Of a stretch of DNA of 64,000 nt, positions 12,318-23,040 are shown in pieces. Under the pieces are notes generated by a model, which did no database searches, was not told the origin of the DNA, and saw nothing but the letters and a program-made list of their open reading frames with translations. The position numbers and the translations under genes are program-made. Source of the stretch: Liolophura sinensis (taxonomy: Eukaryota > Mollusca > Polyplacophora > Chitonida > Chitonidae); NCBI RefSeq assembly GCF_032854445.1, contig NC_088305.1:3635152-3699151 (forward strand), written 5' to 3'. Positions within the stretch are counted from its first letter, which is position 1. Every line of letters starts with the position of its first letter.

Positions 12318-14566
12318 TGTCTTATTTAGACAAAATTATACAGTGGAATTGTTGAGGTCTTAAGGTTAATTTTATTGAAATAACACAGCTAGTTCAATCA
12401 GTTAATCCTATTGCCCTGTGTCTTCAGGAAACTCACCTGAAGACATCTGACAAAGATAATATAACTCTGAAAAATTATTCCTTATACAGCACTTATTCAA
12501 ATGAAGAAGATCGAGCTGCAGGCGGCTCTTCCATCTTCGTGAATAACAATGTTATTCACAGCCCTGTTGCTCTGGATACAGAATTGCAGGCCGTGGCTGT
12601 TCGTGTTTCGTTGTCCAAAACAATCAAATTATGTTCGGTGTATATTTCCCCGAACATTTCTTTGTCAGCTTTCCAGTTACATAATCTAAAAGAACAGTTG
12701 CCCAAACCTTTTATACTTATGGGAGATTTTAATTCCCATAACCCCCTATGGGGCAGTAATAACATAAATAATAAGGGCAAGTTAATGGAAGATTTTTTAT
12801 CGAAGGAGGAACTGTGTTATTTCAATGATGGTTCTAACACCTATTTACATCCAGGTAATGGCGCTTATTCTGCTATCGATCTCACTATCTCAGATCCATC
12901 ACTTCTCCCAGATTTTTCTTGGAAGGTGCATGACGATCTTTGAGGTAGTGACCATTTTCCTATAATTCTAGAACATATCACTTCTAATTCTTTAGAACGT
13001 GTAGCTAGGTGGAAATTCGATAAAGCAGATTGGATCGCATTTGAGATGTTCTGTGAGGCTGATATCATTCCAGAGACTCTCAAAGCAGCAGATGATCCTA
13101 TGTTAAAATTTAACGAGCTTGTATTACGAGCTGCCGATAGAACTATACCTAAGACCTCGACAAATCCAAAATCCAAAAGTAAACCCTGGTACGACAATGA
13201 CTGTCGTAAAGCCATAAAGGACCGCAAAAAGGCCGAGCGAAATTTTAATATATGTCCTACTGATAATAACTTAAACCAGGTTCGTATTTTTCGAGCTAAG
13301 GCTCGTCGATTACTCAAGTCCAAGAGACGATCTTGTTGGTGGAACTTTGTTTCGGGCATTACGTCAAAAACACCCATGCGTAAGGTCTGGAACATGGTTC
13401 AGAAACTTAAGGGCAAAAATAATAGAGCAAAAGTTCAGCATTTAAAAGATGGAGATGATATAATAACTTCTCCACCCGATATAGCTAATAAACTAGCTGA
13501 AACAATCTCAAAGAAATCTTCTTCTGATAATTATACTAAAGAATTCCAATGTATTAAAAACCAGAAGGAGAAAATTAAATTGCCCTTTTCTTCTAAGAAT
13601 TTAGAAGATTATAATCATCCTTTTAATATCGAGGAACTTAAAACTGCATTAAAAAAGGCCCACGATACTGCTTGTGGTCCTGATAATGTATATTATAAGT
13701 TTCTGAACCATTTACCACCTGAGCCACTGGAGACTCTCTTGGACTTGATTAATGATATTTGGATAACTGGTAATTTTCCACCATCATGGAGGGAGGCGTG
13801 TATTATCCCGGTTCCCAAACCGGGTAAGGATCATAATGATCCAAATAATTACCGTCCCATACCTCTTACCAGCTGTGTCTGTAAGACTATGGAACGGATG
13901 ATTAATGATAGACTTGTTTGGTTTCTTGAAACCAACAAGCTTTTATCTAATATTCAATGTGGTTTTAGGCAAGGTAGATCTACCATGGATCACCTTGTTC
14001 GATTTGAAACCTTTATTCGCGATGGCTTCATCAATAACGAACATGTGGTGTCCATATTTTTTGACCTTGAAAAAGCCTACGACACCACATGGAAATATGG
14101 TATTTTAAAAGACCTCGCGAACATGGGTCTTAAAGGTCGATTACCTATATTTATATCTCAATTTTTATCTGATCGTCAGTTTAAGGTACGGGTTGGGTCC
14201 ACTCTTTCTGACTCTTATGAGCAGGAAATGGGTGTACCCCAGGGCAGCATTCTATCACCAACTCTGTTTAGCATAAAAATAAATAGCCTAGCAAAAACAT
14301 TAACATCTGGCACAGAGGGTTCTTTATACGTCGATGATTTCCTTATATGCTACCGAGCTAAGAATATGAATAATATCGAACGTCAATTGCAGCTTTGTCT
14401 CAATAAGATCGAGAAATGGGCAACTGAAAACGGTTTTAGATTTTCAACGTCTAAAACCGTCGGTATGCATTTTTGTAATAAACGGAAACTTCATCTTGAC
14501 CCTGAGCTTACTTTTTGTGGTAAACAGATTAAAATTGTTGGAGAAACAAAATTTTTAGGTACAATA

Positions 14567-14594
14567 AACTACCAGGCAAAAGAAAGGTTTCACC
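14567..14594 (+). repeat. Tc1 left terminal inverted repeat
   Basis: This repeat pairs with 16082-16109 read on the other strand, with mismatches at the first base and at one internal base (GGC versus GGG). It is the transposase recognition end. Confidence 0.88.
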
Positions 14595-14841
14595 GTATTT
14601 TTTGTCATAAAAACAGTAAAAGCGCGGTTCCGGGTTTGAGTCTAAGCAGGACATACTGTATGACTGCATCGTTTCCACTACCAGAACGCATCGTCACGAA
14701 CGCAGCAATTGGAATTGTGAAATTGCGACCACATGCAAAACGTCCTTTTGAGGCATGGCTTGTGATGCACGTGCAGTAATGTTGCATAAATACTCTTGCT
14801 CGAAAGAGTAGACATTCAGTGACCGAAAAAACACAAACAGT

Positions 14842-15822
14842 ATGCCAAGACAACGCAAGCGCAACGAGACCAGGCCATCGGTATGTCCACCATGGGAGTC
14901 TCGCAACGTCACATTGCAAGAACGTTCAACTGCAGCCAAACCACCATCAGGAGGTTGTTCATACGCTATCAGCAGACAGGCCAGACCCAAGACAGACCAA
15001 GATCGGGAAGACCGAGGGTAACAACTGCGGCTGAAGATCGCTACATCCGGCAGATCCACCTCCGAAACCGATTCGTCACGGCGACGTCAACAGCGGCGAC
15101 GGCACTAGGCCATGTCATCAGCCCCAGAACAACACTGCGTCGTCTTCGTTCAGCTGGTTTACGACTTTACCGCCCCTTCCGTGGGATGGCCTTGACCCTT
15201 TTAGACCGTTAACGCAGATTGCGATGGGCACGTATTGTACGTCGGTGGCAGTGACGTGACTGGGCGAGAGTGCTGTTTACAGACGAGAGCAGGTTCTGTC
15301 TATTCAGGAACGATGGCAGAGTTCGAATTTTCCGACGAAGAGGCGAGCGTCTCGCGCCAAACTGCGTAAGAGAGGTTTATCCGTTTGGAGGCGGAGGCGT
15401 CATGGTTTGGGTAGGGATTTGTGACCAAATGAAGACGCAGCTGGTTATTGTGCAAGGTAATCTGACTGGCCAGCGATACGTTGATGAGGTACTGAGTCGT
15501 TCCTTTCCTCCAACGACAGCCAAGAGGATCGATCTTGCAACACGACAACGCAAGACCTCACACTGTCCGCGTTGTTACAGACTACCTCGAGACCGCAAAC
15601 GTCATCGTGTTGCCCTGGCCAGCCAACTCGCCAGACATGAACCCCATTGAGCATCTCTTGGATCACCTTGACCGCCGTTTGAGACAGCTGGTGCCTCCTC
15701 CAACTAACCAACAGGAACTTGAGCAAGCTCTGTTAAACCTATGGAACGTTATCCCTGTTGACGTCATCCGGCGACTGACGACGTCAATGCGGAGGCGTGT
15801 GCTTGCTTGCATTGATGCCTAG
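14842..15822 (+). pseudogene. Tc1-family transposase, degenerate
   Basis: The likely start is the ATG at 14842 (MPRQRKRNETR). A one-base slip near 14870 moves to the frame carrying the N-terminal helix-turn-helix (STMGVSQRHIARTFNCSQTT) and a GRPR-type hook (RPRSGRPRVTT). The frame has stops near 15210 and 15254, then resumes with the first catalytic Asp in FTDESRF (15270-15300). A further shift between about 15490 and 15540 leads to the second Asp (HDNARPH) and the Glu in DMNPIEH. There are 34 residues between the second Asp and the Glu, which defines DD34E, the Tc1 group. With two frameshifts and two stops it cannot make an enzyme. Confidence 0.9.
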
Positions 15823-16081
15823 GATGGCCACACTCGCTACTGATGACTGTAGTCCTTCATTTCTGTGGATACTGTGACTTTACATGCACTTGCCAGTTAA
15901 CTTTACATTTGTGTAATTTTTTCTTCTGACCCCTTTTCTCTTTCATTGTGTTTTGTGGCCAATTGAATGCCAATATTTTAAAGCCTTTTTGAGAGAATAT
16001 TTCACAATGATTCTTGTTCATAAATCAATCTTCTTAATTCTTATATCTGCCTTTGTTTTTGTTTTATGGGCTCAAGAAGTG

Positions 16082-16109
16082 GGTGAAACCTTTCTTTTCC
16101 CTGGTAGTA
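16082..16109 (-). repeat. Tc1 right terminal inverted repeat
   Basis: This is the partner of 14567-14594; the TA target duplication follows at 16110-16111. Confidence 0.88.
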
Positions 16110-17550
16110 TATTTGATAGTAAGCTATCTTTTATACCTCACATAAAAATGCTTAAAGCTAAATGTACAAAGGCTCTCGATATAATTAAGGTCGTGTCTAG
16201 CACCGATTGGGGTGCTGACCGATCAGTTTTACTTAATTTATATCGTTCTCTGGTGAGGTCTAAATTGGACTATGGATCCATCATTTACGGTTCCGCTAGG
16301 AAGTCGTACATTAAAATGTTGGATCCTGTTCATCACCAAGGTTTGAGGCTCAGCCTTGGTGCTTTTAGAACCTCACCAGTAGAAAGTTTATACGTGGAGG
16401 CAAATGAACCTTCTTTATATCACCGACGTATAAAACTTAGCCTTCAATATGCTACAAAGCTTAAAGCTCATCCAACAAACCCTGCCTACGACTGTGTTTT
16501 CAATCCATTATATGTAGACAAATATATTAAATGTCCTAACAAGATCCCTTCGTTCGGTCTTCGTATGCAGGACCATATTGTGGGAGCTAACATCAAGCTG
16601 GAGGATATAGCTCCGGTGTCTTTTTATGGAGTCTCCTCCATGGCTTCTCCCACAACCAAAACTAATATTTGATCTACGTAAATATAATAAATCGAACATA
16701 AATCCTCTTATAATTCAGCAAGGTTTTGCTGAAATTAAAGCTAATTATACGGATTATAAATTTATATATACTGACGGGTCGAAGGATGGGGACAGGGTTG
16801 CGACTGCGGCAGTCTTAGAGCAGCGGGTCTCTTCCTTTCGTCTTCCATCCTCTTCTTCAATATTCTCTGCCGAGGCCAGAGCTATACTCCTGGCCTTATC
16901 ATATGTTTCTTCTGGGTGTGCCCAGAGGGCAATGATATGCACGGACTCGTTGTCTTGCTTATTGGCAATACGGAATAATAAATTTAAAAATCCCTTGATC
17001 CTTCAAATTTTAGCTATACAAATTAATTAGAAGAGGAAAAGATATTATATTCTGCTGGATACCAAGTCATATTGGTATCCATGGAAACATAGTCGCAGAC
17101 AGGGGGGCGAAAGCTGCCCTAAATAAACCCATATCTAAGATAAAAATCCCTTATACTGACATGAAGTCCAATATTCTTAAATATATTCGTGGCGTTTGGC
17201 AAGGCGAATGGAACTTGCAGGTCCATAATAAACTGTATGCAATTCATCCGGTCATTGGCTACAACAATTATACTTGCGAAAAGTCTCGTAGAGACCAAGT
17301 CCTTTTAACAAGGTGTCGTGTTGGGCATTCTCGTCTAACGCACAATTTCATATTAGATGGGAGCAGTGCTCCCGAGTGTGTTGGATGCGATGCCCAATAT
17401 AGCATCAAACATATCTTGGTTGACTGTGTGGACTTTGCACACGTTCGGCAGAGATTCTACACGGTCGACTCTATATATGATTTGGTTGACAACATCGCTG
17501 GTGATGTCATCAATCATTTGAAGGCCATTGGCCTTTATCATAAGATATAA

Positions 17551-17810
17551 TTTATTAATATATCAATATTTATCTATAATGTTATATATACATTTCTTGA
17601 TATATTATTTTTAAAATATGAGGGTTTTCGAATTTTAACTGTTTTTGGTTATTCTAATCTGGTTTTAAACATGTCCAAATATTTGTTTCCAATTTTAATG
17701 TTCTCACCAGCATATCGGAAACCTCAACCGCCTCGTGTTTCGACCTTGTTCTCGCCACGATATGGCTGAAACACTGCCGATGTGGCGTTAAGCCATAATC
17801 ATTCATTCAT
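17551..17810 (+). promoter_or_regulatory. 3' UTR of the I-group LINE with terminal hairpin and ATTC tail
   Basis: The stretch is AT-rich up to about 17690. It then holds an inverted repeat, CGCCAC (17753-17758) against GTGGCG (17782-17787), with an inner GGC/GCC pair. The tail 'cattcattcattc' (17800-17811) ends at the right target-site duplication. In many LINEs a 3' hairpin is what the reverse transcriptase recognises; that role here is inferred. Confidence 0.65.
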
Positions 17811-20800
17811 TCAATTAATTGGCCGCTGGCTCAGATCTGTCTCTTGCAACAGCCGAAGATTGGAGGCGCATTTTAACCTCATTTTTTAAAACACCAGCCT
17901 TTGCTGATGAAGACCGGAAACGTGTACAGCGTCTGTCTGTGACGAGGTGTCATTAATGTAGGCGGTCGGGGTAAGAAACACGCTGGGCTAGGTCCATGAC
18001 GTCTACCGTCGGTGAATGGCCCGGTTATGTTCCAACTTAGCCTGTGATGCGCTGGGACACGTCGAAATAGTCCAAAACTTTTAGAGCTGTATGTGTACAG
18101 CTGTAAGAGAATTCGACCTCTTCCTAATAATGCCTCCGTGTGGCAGGGCAGCGCAATTCTGCCATATACCAATGCTACTTGATACTCCTTTTAGGCAATT
18201 TGATGTTTGTTTTTCATTTGGAAAATTGTCCCGACTGGTCGGGACGACAAAAAATAGTCTATAGACTCATTAGTATGTTCCTCCCCACGGAAATCTTTAG
18301 TAAAAGGCAAAAGATTTATTCATGGATTTGAATAGAAACCAGAGTTAGTCTTCATCAGTGGCTGCTGTGAAACGTAAACTGGTCGCTGGACGAGATGTGA
18401 GATTTACTATGCGCAACAATAATGTACCTACCTCAATTAATTGGCCGCTGGCTCAATTTGTCTATTGCAACAGCTGAAGATTGGAGGAGCATTTTAACCT
18501 CATTTTTTAAAACACCAGCCTTTGCTGCTGTAGACCGGAAGCGTGTACAGCGTCCGTCTGTGACGTTGTGTCATTGTCATAGGTGGTCGGGGTAAGGAAC
18601 ACGCTGGGCTAGGTCCATGACGTCTACCGTCGGTGAATGGCCCGTTAGTTTTCGAACTTAGCCTGTATTGCGCTGGGACACGTGGAAGTAGTCCAAAACT
18701 TTTAGAGCTGTATGTGTACAGCTGTAAGAGAATTCGACCTCTTCCTAATAATGCCTCCGTGCGGCAGGGCAGCGCAATTCTGCCATATACCAATGCTACT
18801 TGATACTCCTTTTAGGCAATTTGATGTTTGTTTTTTATTTGGAAAATTGTCCCGACTGGTCGGGACGACAAAAAATAGTCTATAGACTCATTAGTATGTT
18901 CCTCCCCACGGAAATCTTTAGTAAAAGGCGAAAGATTTATTCGTGGATTTGAAGAGAAACCAGAGTTAGTCTTCATCAGTGGCTGCTGTAAAACCTACCT
19001 AACTGGTCGCTGGACGAGATGGGGGATTTACTATGCTCAACAATAATGTACCTACCTCAATTAATTGGCCGCTGGCTCAATTTGTCTATCTTACCATTCG
19101 AAGATTGGAGGCGCATTATAACCTCATTTTTTAAAACACCAGCCTTTGCTGCTGTAGACCGAAAGCGTGTACAGCGTCTGTCTGTGACGTTGTGTCATTA
19201 ATGTAGGCGGTCGGGGTAAGGAACACGCTGGGCTAGGTCCATGACGTCTACCGTCGGTGAATGGCCCGGTTATGTTCCAACTTAGCCTGTGATGCGCTGG
19301 GACACGTCGAAATAGTCCAAAACTTTTAGGGCTGTATGTGTACAGCTGTAAGAGAATTCGACCTCTTCCTAATAATGCCTCCGTGCCGCAGGGCAGCGCA
19401 ATTCTGCCATATACCAATGCTACTTGATACTCCTTTTAGGCAATTTGATGTTTGTTTTTCATTTGGAAAATTGTCCCGACTGGTCGGGACGACAAAAAAC
19501 TGTCTATAGACTCATTAGTATGTTCCTCCCCACGGAAATCTTTAGTAAAAGGCGAAAGATTTATTCGTGGATTTGAAGAGAAACCAGAGTTAGTCTTCAT
19601 CAGTGGCTGCTGTAAAACCTACCTAACTGGTCGCTGGACGAGATGGGAGATTTACTATGCGCAACAATAACGTACCTACCTCAATTTATTCGCCGCTGGC
19701 TCAATTTGTATATCCCAACATCCGAGGATTGGAGGCTCGTTTTTACCTCATTTATTAAAACACCAGCCTTTGCTGATGAAGACCGGAAGCGTGTACAGTG
19801 TCTGTCTGTGACGTTGTGTCATTGTTATAGGTGGTCGGAGTAAGGAACACGCTGGGTTAGGTCCATGACGTCTACCGTCGGTGAATGACCCGGTTGTGCT
19901 CCAACTTAGCTTGTGATGCGCTGGGACACGTGGAAATAGTCCAAAACTTTTAGAGCTGTATGTGTACAGCTGTAAGAGAATTCGACCTCTTCCTAATAAT
20001 GCCTCCGTGCGGCAGGGCAGCGCAATTCTGCCATATACCAATGCTACTTGATACTCCTTTTAGGCAATTTGATGTTTGTTTTTCATTTGGAAAATTGTCC
20101 CGACTGGTCGGGACGACAAAAAATAGTCTATAGACTCATTAGTATGTTCCTCCCCACGGAAATCTTTAGTAAAAGGCGAAAGATTTATTCGTGGATTTGA
20201 AGAGAAACCAGAGTTAGTCTTAATCAGGGGCTGCTGTAAAACCTACCTAACTGGTCGCTGGACGAGATGGGGGATTTACTATGCTCAACAATAATGTACC
20301 TACCTCAATTAATTGGCCGCTGGCTCAATTTGGCTATTTTACCATTCGAAGATTGGAGGCGCATTATAACCTCATTTTTTAAAACACCAGCCTTTGCTGC
20401 TGTAGACCGAAAGCGTTTACAGCGTCTGTCTGTGACGTTTTGTCATTGTTATAGGTGGTCGGGATAAGTAACACGCTGGGCTAGGTCCATGACGTCTACC
20501 GTCGGTAAATGGTCCGGTTGTGCTCCAACTTAGCTTGTGATGCGCTGGGACACGTGGAAATAGTCCCAAACTTTTAGAGCTGTATGTGTACAGCTGTAAG
20601 AGAATTCGACCTCTTCCTAATAATGCCTCCGTGCGGCAGGGCAGCGCAATTCTGCCATATACCAATGCTACTTGATACTCCTTTTAGGCAATTTGATGTT
20701 TGTTTTTCATTTGGAAAATTGTCCCGACTGGTCGGGACGACAAAAAATAGTCTATAGACTCATCAGTATGTTCCTCCCCACGGAAATCTTTAGTAAAAGG

Positions 20801-22659
20801 CGAAAGATTTATTCGTGGATTTGAAGAGAAACCAGAGTTAGTCTTCATCAGTGGCTGCTGTGAAACGTACCTAACTGGTCGCTGGACGAGATGGGGGATC
20901 TACTATGCGCAACAATTACGTACCTACCTCAATTAATTGGCCGCTGGCTCCATTTGTCTATTGCAGCAGCCGAAGATTGGAAGCGCATTTTACCCTCATT
21001 TTTTAAAACACCAGCCTTTACTGCTGAAGACCGAAAGCGTGTACAACGTCCGTGTGTGTCGTAGTGTCATTGTTATAGGAGGTCAGGGTAAGGAACACGC
21101 TGGGCTAGTCCATAATGTCTACCGTCGGTGAATGGCCCGGCAGTGTTCCAACTTAGACTCTGATGCGCTGGGACACGTGGAAATAGTCCAAAACTTTTAG
21201 AGCTGTATGTGTACAGCAGTAAGAGAATTCGACCTCTTCCTAATAATGCCTCCGTGCGGCAGGTCAGCACAATTCTGCCATATACCAATGCTACTTGATA
21301 CTCCTTTCAGGGAATTTGATGTTTGTTTTTCATTTGGAAAATTGTCCCGACTGGTCGGGACGACAAAAAATAGTCTATAGACTCATTAGTATGTTCCTCC
21401 CCACGGAAATCTTTAGTAAAAGGCGAAAGATTTATTCGTGGATTTGAAGAGAAACCAGAGTTAATCTTCATCAGTGGCTGCTGTAAAACGTACCTAACTG
21501 GTCGCTGGACGAGATGGGGGATTTACTATGCGCAACAACTACGTACCTACCTCAATTAATTGGCCGCTGGCTCCATTTGTCTGTTGCAGCAGCCGAAGAT
21601 TGGAAGCGCATTTTACCCTCATTTTTTAAAACACCAGCCTTTACTGCTGAAGACCGGAAGCGTGCACAACGTCCGTGTGTGTCGTAGTGTCATTGTTATA
21701 GGAGGTCGGGGTAAGGAACACGCTGGGCTAGGTCCATAATGTCTACCGTCGGTGAATGGCCCGGCAGTGTTCCAACTTAGACTCCGATGCGCTGGGACAC
21801 GTGGAAATAGTCCAAAACTTTTAGAGCTGTATGTTTAGAGCAGTAAGAGAATTCGACCTCTTCCTAACAATGCCTCCGTGCCGCAGGGCAGCGCAATTCT
21901 GCCATATACCAATGCTACTTGATACTCCTTTCAGGGAATTTGATGTTTGTTCTTTATTTGGAAAATTGTCCCGACTGGTCGGGACGACAAAAACTAGTCT
22001 ATAGACTCATTAGTATGTTCCTCCCCACGGAAATCTTTAGTAAAAGGCGAAAGATTTATTCGTGGATTTGAAGAGAAACCAGAGTTAGTCTTTATGAGTG
22101 GCTGCTGTGAAACGTACCTAACTGGTCGCTGGACGAGATGGGGGATTTACTATGCGCAACAACTACGTACCTACCTCAATTAATTGGCCGCTGGCTCCAT
22201 TTGTCTATCCCAACATTCGAAGATTGGAGGCGCATCTTAACCTCATTTTTTAAAACACCAGCCTTTACTGCTGAAGACCGGAAGCGTGTACAACGTCCGT
22301 CTTTGACGTGGTGTCATTGTTATAGGAGGTCGGGGTAAGGAACACGCTGGGCTAGGTCCATAACGTCTACCGTCGGTGGATGGCCCGCTTGTGTTCCAAC
22401 TTAGCCTGTGGTGCTCTGGGACAGGTGGAAATAGTCCAAAACTTTTAGAGCTGTATGTTTAGAGCAGTAAGAGAATTCGACCTCTTCCTAATAATGCCTC
22501 CGTGCGGCAGGGCAGCGCAATTCTGCCATATACCAATGCTACTTGATACTCCTTTTAGGCAATTTGATGTTTGTTTTTCATCTGGAAAATTGTCCCGACT
22601 GGTCAGGACGACAAAAAATAGTCTATAGACTCATTAGTATGTTCCTCCCCACGGAAATC
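17811..22659. repeat. ~624-bp satellite array, block 2 (about 7.8 units)
   Basis: The satellite resumes at the base following the LINE, first repeating the 11-bp duplication. Landmarks recur at about 18396, 19019, 19643, 20267, 20891, 21514 and 22138. Units right of 20800 are more diverged than those in block 1: for example 'agctgtatgtgtacagct' decays to 'agctgtatgtttagagca' near 21830 and 22450. Divergence grows towards the right edge, as is usual at the border of an array. The last unit is cut at 22659 by the poly(T) end of LINE A. Confidence 0.96.
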
Positions 22660-23040
22660 TTTTTTTTTTTTTTTTTGAATAAAACGTTGAATTTATTCAA
22701 CATAATATGTACAAATAAATAGTTCTATATACAGTCTAAAACATTATTTTGACAGTACATAATCTGTTTTGAGGTTGGGTCCATTATGTAAATATTACCG
22801 CTAATACTGTTTTCTGTGGAGTATAAATTTCTCTCCAACCTTGGTATTTTGTCAAAAATTAACTTTACCAATACTGTTTTGTTATTTTACTATCCTACTT
22901 ATAGTATCTAAGTGATTACATTTAATATAAGTAATGTTTTATATACTAAAAATTAACTAACATTTAGACTGTTTAAAAGGCAATGCATGTACATCACAGA
23001 GCCAGAATGACATGTACTTTTGAAATGTATACAGCATTAT

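Larger units (their letters stand above)
14567..16109 (+). mobile_element. Tc1-type (DD34E) DNA transposon inserted in LINE ORF2
   Basis: The element is 1543 bp, a normal length for Tc1. Terminal inverted repeats of about 28 bp match at both ends: ACTACCAGGCAAAAG...TTTCACC on the left and ACTACCAGGGAAAAG...TTTCACC on the right, read inwards. A TA dinucleotide flanks each side (14565-14566 and 16110-16111), the standard duplication for this superfamily. Removing the element plus one TA restores the LINE frame exactly (GTI then FDSK). The transposase inside is broken. Confidence 0.95.
12317..17550 (+). pseudogene. LINE ORF2: endonuclease - reverse transcriptase - RNase H, broken and interrupted
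   Basis: This is the catalytic protein of the I-group LINE, which nicks target DNA and copies its RNA. The ATG at 12317-12319 overlaps the ORF1 stop. The endonuclease spans about 12317-12990 (QWNC, LQETHL, GDFNSHNP, GSDHFP), with TGA stops at 12353-12355 and 12941-12943. The reverse transcriptase spans about 13046-14566 and beyond, with FFDLEKAYD near 14060, GVPQGSILSPTLF at 14231 and the catalytic YVDD near 14327. A Tc1 insertion splits the frame after FLGTI; reading resumes in phase at FDSKLSF (16112). RNase H follows, with YTDGSK near 16770, the EAR of its second acidic motif near 16876 and CTDS near 16940, reached after a +1 shift near 16640. A second shift near 17020 leads to CWIPSHIGI and a C-terminal CX2C...HX4C motif (CVGCDAQYSIKHILVDC). 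The stop is TAA at 17548-17550. Confidence 0.9.
10461..17810 (+). mobile_element. I-group (I/Nimb-like) non-LTR retrotransposon, full length, inactivated
   Basis: This is a complete LINE lying inside a satellite unit. In order it has a 5' UTR starting with a GC-rich 'cccccgtgggg' segment (10461-11065), ORF1 with a zinc knuckle, ORF2 with APE-type endonuclease, reverse transcriptase and RNase H, a short 3' UTR with a terminal hairpin, and a tail of ATTC repeats instead of poly(A). An 11-bp target-site duplication flanks it. Without the Tc1 inserted in ORF2 it is about 5.8 kb. The RNase H domain and simple-repeat tail fit the I group of non-LTR elements; the exact clade would need a tree. Several stops and frameshifts make this copy unable to move by itself. 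Confidence 0.9.
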
